Assembly (NCBI GenBank): GCA_025617745.1
Contig: CM046870.1
Coordinates: 21,991,501-22,055,500, forward strand
Length of the DNA stretch: 64,000 bases
Source: Heliocidaris erythrogramma
Taxonomy: Eukaryota; Echinodermata; Echinoidea; Camarodonta; Echinometridae
Direction of reading: 5' to 3'
The notes under the pieces are model-generated. The model ran no database searches, was not told where the DNA came from, and saw nothing but the letters and a program-made list of their open reading frames with translations. Shown here piece by piece: positions 8,800 through 21,410 of this stretch (positions within the stretch are counted from its first letter, which is position 1; each line of letters opens with the position of its first letter). The position numbers were made by a program, and so were the translations under genes.

Positions 8800-10758
8800 A
8801 TGTGCATTTCATATTGAAATTACCACAGTCTTTCAATGCTAAATTTATTAGCTCTAAGCCAGGATTGTAAGGGTATCATTATCACATTGTCAATGACACA
8901 AAGAAGGATTCAATTCATTTAGGCTATTGAAGACTTCCTGGTTTATTTTAAGAAGATCAAGCTCTGGCCTTCATCCTATTCCTGTGTTGTTTGATAATCC
9001 AGACATGTTCATGATTGTAATCAACATGATATCAATAGACTATATTGGGCTCGAATAAAATGTTAAAATGTGTCCTACATGTAAATTACAGAATCAATTC
9101 AAACACAGCATGGGTATACCTGTAAGTCATTTTTTTTGTTTGTGATGAAAGTAGGGAAATAGAAAGTTACATTTCCATTTCTATCTCTTTTTTTTCTAAC
9201 AAGTACAACCTTCCAAATTAGAATGGAGGGAGTAGTACATATTCCCTCTAAATAAAAAAAAGAACATCATTGAGTACGAGAGAGTTGTCATTTCAGGAGC
9301 ATTTGAAGGCATCCTGTTAAATAACTTTGTTGGCTTATATGGCTTGGGTTTGTGGCTTACAATATTTTGATTGGTTTAATATGGCAACAATCCAAACATT
9401 AAAATAGGACAAAGGATATCTGATCCAAGATTTCTGGAGGACTTAAATAGCATTTATATTTATGAATAAGCAATCACTAATTTGGTTTAAAGTAAGGATA
9501 TATTATAAAGCTCAAGTAAACAGGCCTAACTAGATGTGTGAGAGTGAGAGGCAAAGAGAGTGAGAGGCAAACAGAGAGAGAGAGAGAGAGAGACAGCGAG
9601 AGGGAGAAACAGACAGATAAAGGAAAGTGCAGGAGAAAGAAGTAAGAGAGTGAAAAAGGCTAGATAAGGAGAGAAACAGAAACCAGAATTATCAGATAAT
9701 TTAAATATTATAAGACAGATAATCAGAAACATACACAGAATATTAAACAGATTTATGGAATGATCAACATAAATACAATATCTATTTTTTGTGATCTGGC
9801 TTTTATAAATGGCAAAATTCAGTACAAAGTAAAAAAAACAAACAATAAAATCATTTGCTAGAAGTCCACTGAACTGTAGTGAATACCATTTAACAAACTT
9901 CCTCTTGAAAAAAAATACCTTGTCACGATCAATTTCAAAGCGAAAACAAATGCCAATCGTGTCTCTGTGATACTCCTATATAAACACAGCAGACTTCAGC
10001 TGTAAGCCTGTATGAATCAGCACCTAAATACAGCCATGACCATGATGGAAGCCTGTCAGCCACAAAAGCGTTGATGTATTTTGGTCTGATCAATGGCGAC
10101 ATTCGGAGCAGATGAGAAGTTTTGCCTGGGAGAAATTCTGCCTCGTCAGGTAGCTAGCGTGATTTTTGTTCCAGCTTTAGTTCTGATGATGTCATATGAG
10201 TGGGCAATGATACCAAGTTTACACGTAGTTAACATAATGTTTTCAGCAAGGATTCCTTCTTTAATTCTTAAAAAGAAATGAATATGGTCAAGTCCAAGGT
10301 GTTTTGTCTCTCACATACCAACTACTTCAAAGATTTTAGTAAACCTAATGATTGTATCAACTTGATAGCCCTACTTTACCTCAGATCAGACAATATTTCA
10401 AGGAAAATGACACTTGGTATGTAAATCATTATTCAAGGTAACATGAGGGAAAGCAATTGCCCAGATATCTTGTACTTGCCCATATCTTTATCCTTTTCTA
10501 ATCCCCAACTAGCCAAACCTCTGAGGCAAGTTAAACCTGATAATACTTTCGCGAGTTTCATGAATAACTTAACCAAAGATTGGACTAACTTTTACATTAT
10601 GATTTTTAACCCCCAAAACGTCAGATTCATTTTCTTTTATTGAAGATGCAGCTTAAGTTCTGCAGAAGACAAAAAATATACGCCTTTTTCATTATCAACA
10701 TCAACCACTATTCTCATTGTGTTTTTAAAAATATAAATCTCTTTAAATAAAATCTCAT
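8800..10758. other. Intronic stretch without recognisable genes
   Basis: AT-rich non-coding DNA. The only distinct feature is an interrupted GA-rich tract at 9538-9660. Short open frames here have no coding-like composition. Confidence 0.6.
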
Positions 10759-10769
10759 CGCATCCAAGC

Positions 10770-10952
10770 ACTGGGCGTTGTGGCGTGCGCCTGTAATCCA
10801 GCTACCAGTGGAAGTTATAAACTGATTCAGCGGACCCAGGTTCGAGACTGAGTCACGTCTTTCGGATGGTGACGTTAAAGGTCGGTCCCAGACGTAAATA
10901 ATCATATCTGATTGATACACGTCTGTAAAAACCCAATTACACACACAAGCAC
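10770..10952 (+). mobile_element. SINE with 7SL-RNA-like head
   Basis: The 183-bp element is flanked by an 11-bp direct repeat CGCATCCAAGC (10759-10769 and 10953-10963). Its head reads GGGCGTTGTGGCGTGCGCC then TGTAATCCAGCTAC. It closely resembles the 5' Alu domain of 7SL RNA (GGGCGCGGTGGCGCGTGCC then TGTAGTCCCAGCTAC in human, from memory). A B-box-like GGTTCGAGACT follows. The 3' part has CTTTCGGATGGTGACGTTAAAGG, resembling a tail word I recall from other marine-animal SINEs. The target duplication is seen directly; the 7SL origin of the head is inferred from similarity by eye. Confidence 0.75.
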
Positions 10953-11315
10953 CGCATCCAAGCTCCAAGGTCAATATTGTGAACATAACATTAAAGATAA
11001 AGTTGAGTTCTGGTCATGCAATTACATTGCGAAAGAAATTATCTCAAAGCAATTTGGAAAGGTTTATCATGTTAGGGTATACTGTGAGGTTTTGAATCGT
11101 CAAAATGATAACAAATTCACCTAATCTCGCTGCAAACACATATGCACTGCACACAGAAATGGGTATATGGGACTGCACACACACATGGGGCATGGATGTT
11201 CGGCCAGAACACTTTAGCTTTTTCTCGTCATATTTCGAATATGAGGGCATTTGAAGAGCAATCAATTTCAGGGAACATTTCTACTATGATATTCTTCCAA
11301 AATGACATACCGTAA

Positions 11316-11930
11316 CTGTTTTCACAAAGTGACGGTTGAGCGTGCAACTAAAAGAAAGTTAGTTTTGAATAAATCGCTTTCAAAGTTTTAAAGCATAATC
11401 TCATCCTCTTTAGTGTATGCAGGTTGAATAAATTTTATATCCTGGGGTAGACCACATTTCAATGTTTAGTTCTATGTTTAATTATTTGCATAATTTTTTA
11501 TATTTGGGGGGAAAATGAGCTGTAAACATACCGTCATTTTGTGAAAACACAAAATTCAAGGACACGCTTATGATTTGTTTTCACGAAGCGACGGCTCTCA
11601 GCCGCGCATGTGTAAAACATATGAGACTTGATGACCGTGCATTTAAGCGTCATTGCGCGTAAACACAAATTCAAATCAACGACCCACTGTTTTTTTTGTT
11701 TTCACGAAGTGACGAGTCTCAGGCTGTAAGCCGTCACTTCGTGAAAACAGAAAATCCTTTTACTAGGTATTTTCTTGTTGACGTTATCGCCATAGTTACA
11801 TAATTAGACATTATTATGATCTGAAACTTTGTGAGGTTCAAGATGTTAGTGAATGATGTCCAAAAATGCAAAAAATTCAAATTTGAAAAAATATGCGATT
11901 TTCCTCACTCCTGTCACTTCGTGAAAACAG
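11316..11930. repeat. Inverted-repeat element built on TTTTCACGAAGTGACG words
   Basis: The outer copies CTGTTTTCACAAAGTGACGG (11316) and GTCACTTCGTGAAAACAG (to 11930) are inverted. Three further copies lie inside (about 11577, 11698 and 11731), plus a variant at 11531, in both orientations. It is probably a decayed TIR element; no clear target duplication was found. Confidence 0.6.
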
Positions 11931-12307
11931 TAAAGATACATGTAAAATAAATGAGAAAAATATGTTTTTCACCTTTCCTGTAATACAACCTCTTTAACAC
12001 AGGGCATCTGGTCCTATTACATGTAGGTTTAGGACACTTCACTGTACAGCATAATAATCTCATCATACAGTAGTTCATTCAAGAGGATATCCTGCTCTCA
12101 TCATTATACACTAGAAGTTATCAAACCATAAGCACTCTACCAAGCATTAATGTGAAGAATGCACTTGTCATGCACACTAAATTCCTGATGGGTATGAACA
12201 TGAAACCACAGGTAGTCCTAAAATCTCATGCAAGTTCAGCTAAAGGACATTAATGCGCAGAATGTGCGTGTCATGCTAATTGGTGCACATGAAGTTATCA
12301 CAAACCA

Positions 12308-12445
12308 GGGGAGCGTTTCATCAAGTGTTTTGTCAGTGATTTTTACCAACAACTGATATAAGCTACTGAAATCCTTGCATCTGATTGGCTGAGAGCAAAT
12401 TTGTCAGTAAAAATCACTGACAAGACACTTGATGAAACGCTCCCC
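12308..12445. mobile_element. Short palindromic MITE (GGGGAGCGTTTCATCAAG family), copy 1
   Basis: Inverted arms of about 38 bp (GGGGAGCGTTTCATCAAG... and its complement, with GTCAGTGATTTTTAC) surround a core ATAAGCTACTGAAATCCTTG then CATCTGATTGGCTGAGAG. A second copy is at 53298-53435. Confidence 0.85.
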
Positions 12446-12777
12446 AGAACATGTTGGTGATAAGAGGGCCGTGGAGCAGTGGCTGCCAAGTCTGTTCAGG
12501 GATTAAATAGTTGAATGAGAGAATTCTTGCTTGATTTCAATAGTTTGCTAACAGCATGTTCAATCTAGACTGACTGAAAAAAAAACAATCCCAAACTGGA
12601 CACCTCTGGGGGGTGGTCCACGAGAGATAGCGCGATCTAGAGAATGCCTATTTGCAGTTTACTGTGCAGAGAGTGCCAAGATAAAGAGTGCCAAGATAGA
12701 TCGCGCTAACCTCTGCAGGTGTGAACCTGTGGACCTCCCTCTTGAAATGAGAACGGGGTCTCTAGAGAGGAGAGGGA

Positions 12778-13068
12778 GACAGGGAAAAGGGGGGGGGGGG
12801 GGGGAGAAAGATTGCTACGCACCCACACTACACACACCCACACTTGAGAAAATGAAAGAGTGTGAGACAGACCAACAAAAAGAAAGACTGTGACATTGCG
12901 AGCAAGAGAGAGAGCAAGAAAGGGGAGAGAGAGAGCGATAAAGGGGAGAGAGAGAGAGAGAAAGGGGAGAGAGAGAGAGAAAGGAGAGAGAGAGAAAGGT
13001 TAGAGAGGGAGAGAAAGGTGAGAGAGAAAGGTGAGAGAGAGAGAAAGGGGAGAGAGAGAGAGAGAAAG

Positions 13069-13116
<48 letters not shown>

Positions 13117-13293
13117 GAGAGAGAGAAAGGGGAGAGAGAGAGAGAGAGAAAGGGGAGAGAGAGAGAGAGAGAGAAAGGAGAGAGAGAAAGGAGAGAGAGA
13201 AAGGGGAGAGAGAGAGAGAGAGACAGGACAGAGAGAAAGGGGAGAGAGAGAGACAGACAGACAGACAGAGAGACAGAGAGGAGACAGAGATAG
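12778..13293. repeat. Long purine (GA/GGGA) microsatellite
   Basis: A G-tract near 12790 is followed by about 400 bp of almost pure GAGA/AAAGGGGAGA repeats on the plus strand. Open frames on both strands here encode only Ser/Leu or Arg/Glu runs and are repeat artefacts. The polypurine strand could form H-DNA (inference). Confidence 0.95.
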
Positions 13294-13529
13294 AGACATA
13301 CATGTAGGAGACAAACAATTAGATAAAAATAAATCAAGGGAGGCAAAACCTCTGTTCTAATATGACCACAGAAATTGAAACCTTTTCCACCTGTTCTGAC
13401 CAACAATTACCATCCCTGACCCTGACCCTTACGCTAATTCTTTCCTCCTCAACTTCGAGTATCACTAAACAGGGTGTGGTCTGAACTTGACGGTTACTGC
13501 TGTTGTTCCTATGGGACAGCATCAATTAA

Positions 13530-14103
13530 AGGAGAATGAAACCCTGTGGAAATATTCACTTTAATGAAAAGAGAGGATAGTGAGAAGCAACTTTAAAAAG
13601 TTCCATCAAAATCAGTTAAGAAATGAGAAAGTTGTGAAAGTTTGAAAGTCTGAATTTACTTTCTATGGCGATCCTCAAATTGGCAATGTAATTGCTTCAA
13701 AATGGCCGGTTTAGTAGTACAACTCTCAATATGTTTTGTACACAAAATTTCATATTCTCTTCATTATCTCTAAAGATGCTGCTTGTCTTTTTGTGAACTC
13801 AACATAATTTATGCTGTGTCAAATACATTTTCCCACGGAGGAGACAAGCTGCACCTTGAGAGATAATGGGGAAAATATGAAATTTTGTGTACAAAACATA
13901 TTGAGAGTTGTACTACTAAACCTGTCACTTTGAAGCAACATTGCCAATTTTGAGGATTGCCATAGAAAGTAAATAGAGACTTTTCAAATTTTTCATAACT
14001 TTCTCATTTCGTAACCGAGTTTGATGGAACTTTTTTTAAATTGCTTTTCTCTATCCTCTCTTTTCATTGAAATTGATTTTTTCCCCAGGGGTTTCATTCT
14101 CCT
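13530..14103. mobile_element. MITE with about 200-bp inverted repeats and TTAA duplication
   Basis: The ends AGGAGAATGAAACCC and GGGTTTCATTCTCCT are inverted. The arms extend through blocks such as TTTTGTACACAAAATTTCAT and its complement. TTAA flanks both sides (13526-13529 and 14104-14107), the target used by piggyBac and Kolobok transposases. It is 574 bp with no coding capacity. Confidence 0.88.
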
Positions 14104-14107
14104 TTAA

Positions 14108-14532
14108 GGCCTAGTCCCACCTAAACAATAACCATAATCATAATTATACATTTCTTTTTCATAACCGTGAACTTGGTTCAATTATCTATAGTAAATCTAT
14201 CTTAAACTGCTTAAAAACATACTGGATAGACTTATCCTATAAAGATATCACTGTTTAGCTGTTTTTAAAAGAGAAATTTTGACTCTTTTATGTTTCTTTG
14301 TTTTCTATACATGTGTGTCTCATGGATATTTTGTGGGAAATGATCAAATCTCCCACAACTTGGCATGAATTTAATTCGTAAGAGAAATAAGTCTTTTCAT
14401 GTTTGATTCTTTTGGTTATCTTTTTATCCCAAACACTTTTGAAGGATATTTCAAAAGTGCACAAGAATCATTATTACATATGGAGTAAATTTCATCAAAT
14501 GTACAGTTAAAATATAGCAGGTGGGACAGGCC
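14108..14532. mobile_element. Probable TIR element adjoining the previous MITE
   Basis: It starts GGCCTAGTCCCACCT directly after the TTAA of the preceding element and ends AGGTGGGACAGGCC. These are inverted ends differing by one base insertion. The interior is AT-rich and non-coding. No target duplication was resolved because its left edge coincides with the neighbouring TTAA. Confidence 0.6.
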
Positions 14533-15580
14533 TTTTTATCCCTTCACACTTTCAAACTCAAATCCAGTTCCAGTGTCAACAATCTCTTGGATTTTAATGC
14601 AGATTTTTATGATCAGAAATATTAAAATGCTTTTTCACATATCCTGTCAAAAATAATTGTGTGAAAAGAAGATTGATTCCATTGTAATAGCATACCAACT
14701 TATAACTATGAAATTCACATCTGAAATAGTTTGAAACAGCTCAACTAAACTTCCAAATTCTTGCCTCTGACAAAAAGGCTAGCTTCTACATGGGTAAGCT
14801 ACCAAGCTACTTTCTATCTCTATCTCTGACATCAACAACCTTTGGAAAAAAACTAACTCTATCAACACCAAGAGAGGATACAACAGAAATAAAATCAGAG
14901 CGTTTGGAGGAAGGAAACAAACTTTGTGGATCCACAAACAATTTGTTAGCACTCTATAAATATAGAAGAAAAAACATGATCCCATCAGTGTCATGAAATT
15001 GGCAGTACTGGAGGCCATGAACATGTCACACACTCTTTATTTCCGAAATTGTACTTCTCCTGCAGGAAGTGGAGAATAGCGATGGTGACAGAGAGAATGT
15101 CAAATAATTGACGGGGATTTGAAGGGAAATGTGTCCAGCTTGATTGATGGAATTTGAATTTGAACTGTGACACAGAAACTGAGGTATAGAACTCTAGAAA
15201 TTGTTTCTATGTAACAAATCCATGATCTTCAAAGAAAGAGAGATGGGTGAAAAGTCTCTTGATGAAAGGCCATGATTTACTCCAGATCTTTTATGAACTT
15301 TTGGAAGATTTTTGGTAATTCTTAGGTTTTGGAATGAAAGTGGAAGAAATAATAAATAAAAATGTAACTCATAACTGCTCCCAATGTGTATTTGGTACAA
15401 ATAGACAAAAGAAAGTTTAAAACTTGAAAAAAGAAGTGTTTAAATCTACTACATCTGCTTGGCAGTGCAAGCATCCACTCCTGTCTGTCGGGCACAAGAC
15501 AAATTATACAGATTATGTTGGGTAAGTTACAATATACTCTCTAAGACAATTAAATAAATTTAATAAGCTGGCCATGGGCT
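14533..15580. other. Intronic stretch with nothing recognised
   Basis: AT-rich DNA without coding signal, strong hairpins or arrays. The first distinct feature beyond it is a C-tract followed by (GA)n at 15582-15630. Confidence 0.5.
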
Positions 15581-15794
15581 ACCCCCCCCCCCCCCCCACC
15601 AAAAGAGAGAGAGAGAGAGAGAGGGGGGGGAGAAATGCTAACAAATTTGGAAACACAATAAATGTAGATTTTTTTTTAAGAATAAAATCAAGACGAAGCA
15701 TAAAAGAGGGGAGGCAATGTGATTGTTAGATCTTGAGATAGAAATATATAAGAAAAGGAGGCATCTACATTGTACTTATATGTATGTGTGAAGG

Positions 15795-16205
15795 TCAGAC
15801 AGAAATGTCCTATTGTCACCACTTTCTTGGTTAATTTCCAAAACAATGCCAAACATATTATATCCCCTCATTTCAAAATAGCACTTTTAACAACCCTTAA
15901 TGGGTACCAAGGACTTTTTTAATCTACATTACTACATGTATCTATTTCTAGCAGAGTGTCTGCCCTCTACCTGATCACTGAACCCATACTACACCATTAT
16001 CTATAGGACATAGATACTGGAAAGGAAAAGGGAGGGACTGCTTCATGAAGGACAGATAAAAACGTCATACTGTCACCATCCTAACATTATGTAATTACAA
16101 ATCAATTACTTGGTTAATTTCCAGACAATGCAATACAGGCTATCTTGAAATTTCACAATTATGCAATGAACAACCCTAAACAAAGGTACCAATGACTTAA
16201 ATTAA
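15795..16205. repeat. Two-unit direct repeat, about 255 bp apart
   Basis: The blocks TACTGTCACC / TATTGTCACC, CTTGGTTAATTTCCA and AACAACCCTWAA...GGTACCAA recur in the same order from 15810 and from 16065. This indicates an old tandem duplication. Confidence 0.6.
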
Positions 16206-16864
16206 GGATACTATCTACAACATCATTTTTCAAATATAATTCTTATGAGATTGAAATTCGCAGGTAAATTACAGAAAGTTTCATAACATGTTTCAAACAT
16301 CTGTTTAAATCAGATCAAACTACGTAAATATATTCGAGAATACATAAACAAATTTTAATGTTCTTTTTTTTACATTTTTAGCATACCTTTAAAACAATTG
16401 ATGAAAATAAATTTGAGGTCAATACATAGTGACGCGAGAAAGAAACATTCGTCAGAAGTCAAATCAAGAGATTTCTGGGTGAAATACTTGGATAATAATA
16501 TGTTGTTCTATTGACATACATGTATCTTTCACCTCTAAAAGATCAAAGTACTACACGATTACCCTTAAAAAAGATCCTAAGTAATTATTCATATGAATAT
16601 GAGGTCAAAACACTACTGTCAAAATGTCATATTTTTATGTTGAATTGACTATGAAAGAAATTAGAAAACTTGAGTAATAAAATGACTTTAAAAAGCTACC
16701 ATTCAATGCTGTGAAACTGCGAAAATGTGAACACCTCTGTGCTTACTTATTCCTATCATTTACGGCCTCATTAGCCATTTGTTTTTCTTTTAAAATGAAT
16801 CATCCCCCCTAGACTAGGTTCAAGAACAAGAACAACTGTTCTAATCTTGCATGATATCCGAAGA

Positions 16865-17395
16865 TCTTATCACCATGGCAACCAATAAGCAGTAGATCTG
16901 TGATTAATATTCCATTGTTTTTTAGTATCGAGGGGTTATAAACCTGTTGGTATCCCCAGACAGCAGTAGAAGCAACTGCCGTCTTACTACCAAATAGAAA
17001 GTACAGTCATTCTCTTCTCCTCAAATTCTTGAGAGATATATTAGGTCATAAGAAAAGGGTGTTTTCCTATAAAAAAAAAACGAAAGGCAGTGCTCAACAC
17101 TTACAGGTGCCCAGGATATATATACAAGTCTGAACCCCCAAAATTTCAAACTTTCAACATGCAAGATGATTGCTCATACATGTACAAGAGAGAGCAAGTT
17201 TGAGTCTGAGAATTTAGACTGATCAGCACTCCAGAAATGGCCCCTTCAAATAAAGTAAAAGAGTCTATCACCATGGGAACCACTAAGCAATAGATCTGTG
17301 ACTAATCTTTCATTGTTTTTGTATCTAGAGGTTATAAACATGTTGGTATCCACAGACAACAGTAGAAGCAACTTCTGTCTTCCTACCAAATTCTT
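16865..17395. repeat. Direct repeat of about 130 bp, copies 405 bp apart
   Basis: TATCACCATGGCAACCAATAAGC ... GAGGGGTTATAAACCTGTTGG ... AGCAGTAGAAGCAACT at 16868-16990 recurs with substitutions at 17269-17395. It is non-coding. Confidence 0.75.
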
Positions 17396-17970
17396 AATTT
17401 TGCAGCCCCAAATTTTGAAGTTGTGTGAGTATGCAATAAATTACAAAAGAATTATAATATTAAACTTGTGCAGATGTGAAAAGGATAATAATTTGTTTTT
17501 AACTAAGTAATAACAACAATCTGGTAACACTTAATTTTTTTTTTTACTCAATTTTTTTTTTACCGTTACTAGTACAGGTATGTACATTTATACTTGTGTT
17601 GTTGATTTCTGAGTAGCTCCCTCTGCGACAAAAGCAAGATTTTCATTTCTTACAACGGAGTTATAGAACCTGTGACCTTGAAATTTCATAGGCATTATCA
17701 AGAGGATGTCTACTAAACCTGTGCAAAGTTTTGCAGAATTTTGTGGAAGTATGCAAAAGGGATGAAGTACTTTTAAAACCAAGTCCAGACCCAAACTTTC
17801 AACATTCATGGGCACATGCATACTGACCCCAAAATTCTCAATCAAGACCCCCTACAAAAAGTTAGTGTATTGTGAACCCATGCAAAAGGAGCTTGCTTTT
17901 TAGCCAGAGCTAGGTTTAGCTTGAGAATTTAAACTGAGCAACACTCGAGAGATTATTAGTTACACCCTGC

Positions 17971-18084
17971 TTGTTCACGGAATACGGGAAATATCTACGT
18001 TCTGGTTCCATATTCCATGAGGCCGGAGGCCGAATATAATATGGAACCAGAACGTAGATATTTCCCGTATTCCGTGAGAACAAC
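17971..18084. repeat. Near-perfect hairpin, about 44-bp stem
   Basis: The left arm (TTGTTCACGGAATACGGGAA onward, 17971-18015) pairs with the right arm ending CCGTATTCCGTGAGAACAA (18039-18084). The loop contains GGCCGGAGGCC. Conservation of both arms implies recent insertion or ongoing arm correction. Confidence 0.85.
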
Positions 18085-18960
18085 GGTTTTATCCCTTAAA
18101 GTGTACACATATAATTTATTGGTCAAGAATACGGAATTATCTCTCAGACAAATTGACCAATCAGATTACAGAATTCATGAAAAAAAGAGCCCACTATAAA
18201 GAGATAAGGTATTTTATTCTGTAGTTCATGAAAACAGAGTGTTCTCTCTACAAAAGATGCTTGTTCATTTATACATGTTGTAACGAGCATGTTTGAGCTT
18301 GAGAATTTGGACTGATCAGTACTCAAGATATGTTCTAGTATTAGTTCATGAGAATAGGTGTTAATTTCTTGACATAAGGTGCTTAATGACATAAGGTCAT
18401 TAGCAAGAGCAAGCTTGAGCTTGATCACCGTTTCCTGAGAAATACTGTCATATCTCATTTAAAAATGCATCTTATGCAATGGGGTATAGTCACTATTACT
18501 TTGAGAGAAAGTTACGACATTGCTGAAAATATGTGAAGAGTTAAAGAGTTACACAAAAAAGTGTACAGGCAGACAACATGTGAAAATAAGACAATATGTG
18601 AAAATAAGAAAAAATAAAGTACAAGGAAATACTTTATGTCATGGTATGAAAAGAAATTCATATCTTGGAAAGTGGTTATTGATAGACTGTGTCAATTACA
18701 ATTATAATTAAAGCCTTTTGGGAATGAAACATTTAATTCCTACACATTAATTAAGCCTCATATATTGTCTAATCCTCACACATTGAGGCCAGAAGCTCCA
18801 TTAATCTCATGACCACCAGTCACATGTCTTGAACAAACGCTAAGCGTGAATGTGAGTGAGTGGACAGAAATAGATTGCTGTTATGGACGCTCTGGGGACA
18901 CCGCACTTTTCATGCCTGAATTCTTTCAAGTCAACTCTATCAACTCAAAATCTTGTTCAA

Positions 18961-19110
18961 GGCCCAGTTTCATAAAACTTGTTATCTATATAACAAGTTG
19001 CAATAACTGTTATAAGCTACTGAAATCCTTGCATCTGATTGGCTGAGAGAAAATTTGTCATAGAAATGTGGTAGTTGTTACCAATGACAAGTTTTATGAA
19101 ACGGGAGACC
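18961..19110. mobile_element. Short palindromic MITE with the shared core and different arms
   Basis: The arms GGCCCAGTTTCATAAAACTTG and CAAGTTTTATGAAACGGGAGACC are inverted. The core ATAAGCTACTGAAATCCTTG then CATCTGATTGGCTGAGAG is the same as in the elements at 12308 and 53298, although the arms are unlike theirs. Confidence 0.75.
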
Positions 19111-20600
19111 AATGATTTGAAAATGTTTTCATGAAAGAAAAGATCCAAGCAATGCATCCAAGATATTCCCTTATTTGGGATAGATCAATCACTTGTGGAA
19201 AGGAGATGAGTTGTCAAATTGAGCAGATGAATTATTATCAAGGTACGATAATACGCCAGCGGCGGTCTGTACCAGACTGGAAGAAGAAGATATCAATGAT
19301 AGGAAGTTAAGACTTTAGAATGCAATTTTAATCTCTTTAAGAATCTCATTTTGGCTATTTCATCATAAAATTTCTATACAGCAGTCCAAAATGTTAAATG
19401 TAACACTTTTAAAATGCTGTCACTTCTCTGTCCTTTGAGTTTGATTTAAAACTTCAATTTTAATAGACTATACATCAGCCATTAGCCAATAGTTTTTTTC
19501 AATGGTGTACATGTACTTAGACATTGCAAATCAATACAAAATTACTCTTTACATATTCTTCAGCTCAATCTTCAGAATATAGAGAAATGAAACACTATAT
19601 TAGAAGGTAATAAGATATTATTCTAAACAACAGAATAAAAACTACACCAAACTAACCAAAATACCCAAAATAAGTTTGTACATTTACTTTATAATGCCTC
19701 AGACATTTTATTGAGTGTACTTTACATTTTGAATCAATGCATTGAGTTCTTTGCCAGATTTTTCATTTAAATAAATTTCAGAAGGAAATGAGCAAATTAG
19801 ATTCATAAGGGAAAAACAAAAATAACACAATTCTGTAAACAAGTAAAGCCACTACACTAGTCCAATTAATTGTACTTTTTTAGTTTGACATGATAATATC
19901 AGTCACAAATTAATTTAACTCTTGTGTCTAAAAGTAGTGTGTGTCAATACAGGTTGGCGTATAACAGACTCTGAGTCAAAAAAGCAAGTGTAGGTGAATA
20001 ATAGGAATCTCATTTAGACCATGAAACATATGAAATAAATATAATGAAAGTATATAAAGAGCATGGTACTGAGAAGACAATGTTTCTTACCAAATAATTA
20101 GCTTTTCAAGAAAACTGGTCAGTCATAGACAAGTAAAATCAATACCCGAACCCATTGTTTGAAGCAGTCATTTAGATATTGATTGCAACAAAACGAAACC
20201 AAGTTGGTATTAAATGAGTTTGAAAGACAATGATTGCTACTTTTTATTTATGACAATTCATAAGTGTTCTTTAATTTTTCAAGTAAGTTCTGGTTTATTT
20301 GTAATCAGTTATTGTAGGATGAAAATGTTTTTTGTTTCTCAAAACTATTTATAAAAAAAATTATCAACACCTGGTAGGCCCGCCCACTGTGTACATGTTG
20401 GCCAACGCCCATGCTTACCGTACAACTTGCTTTTAACTTTAACCAATCACTGGTTTTGCTACACTGTACATTCATGGAAGAAACTTGCAGTTAGGATTCA
20501 GCTTATCTTAAGACTGCTCTTCAAAACAAAGTGACATCACCGCAACCACCTCGAGATAATTTCATGCGTAATGGTAAATCACATCCGACATCAATGGCAA
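19111..20600. other. Intronic stretch with nothing recognised
   Basis: AT-rich, no long open frames, and no repeats recognised by eye. Confidence 0.5.
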
Positions 20601-20610
20601 ATATTAAAGG

Positions 20611-20985
20611 GATTTCGTTAGATTCCGTGCTGCCAGAAGGTCCAACAGGGAAGGAAGTCTACAAATGAATGAAAGTATCAGCTGTACTGCACATGACACT
20701 GTTTTACAGGTTCTTCATCATCAGTTTTAGGTCAGAATCTACATTTTTTTCATTTTCTGGTCAATTTCAGTAAAAGTGACTAACCAGAGTCAATAAAATT
20801 TTTTGAAGGATTTCATTAGATTCTGTGCTGCCGGAGGGTTCAACCGGGAAGGAAGTCTACAAATGAATGGAAGTATCAGCTGTACGGCACATGATACTAG
20901 TTCTAAACAGACAGTTTTAGGTCAAAATCTGCAGTTTTGTTTTTTCTGGTCAACTTCAGTCTAGTGTGACCAACTGGAGACAGCA
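20611..20985. repeat. Two-unit tandem repeat, about 197-bp unit
   Basis: GATTYCRTTAGATTCYGTGC, GGAAGGAAGTCTACAAATGA and TTTTAGGTCARAATCT recur in order from 20611 and 20808, with modest divergence. Confidence 0.85.
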
Positions 20986-21139
20986 TTTCTCTCAGGGTCT
21001 TATTCAGTGGCATATCCAGGCAATTTTGCTGGGGGGGGGGGGGGGTGCAGTATGATTTTCAAAACTCTTGCCAGCCTTTCCAGTCTCTGAGCAGGGAATT
21101 AAGGGGAAGGGATAGCCTGGTAGTTATTAAAATCAAATT

Positions 21140-21410
21140 TTCACTAGAAAAGGGAAAAATAGAAGTATCAGGAGCAGATGTGAACATCTCTTTTCAGGTT
21201 GCATCAGCTGAACTTTGGAATAACTTGCCAGAAACTATCAAATATTGTGATACCATTGACAATTTTAAGACTCGTCTTAAAACATTTTTTTGAAATAATT
21301 CCAGTGTTAACTGGTAACTAGAGGAAGTATGTTGAGCATACATGTACATGCACCTCACTCTATATGACAGTGCATAGGGACATGCGCTACATAAATATGG
21401 TATATTATAT
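21140..21410 (+). mobile_element. Non-LTR retrotransposon (LINE) 3' end, 5'-truncated
   Basis: A plus-strand frame ends ASAELWNNLPETIKYCDT...FKTRLKTFF and then a stop at 21293. This is the characteristic C-terminus of CR1/Jockey-like reverse-transcriptase ORFs (xLWNxLPxxIxxxxxxxxFKxxLKxxLF). A short 3' UTR with CATGCGCTACATAAATATGG follows. Everything upstream of the C-terminus is missing. Confidence 0.75.

Noticed and set aside
12815-13406. Several overlapping long open frames of 100-190 codons on both strands
   Set aside because: They lie entirely in a GA/CT microsatellite and encode only Ser/Leu/Phe or Arg/Glu/Lys runs, so they are repeat artefacts.
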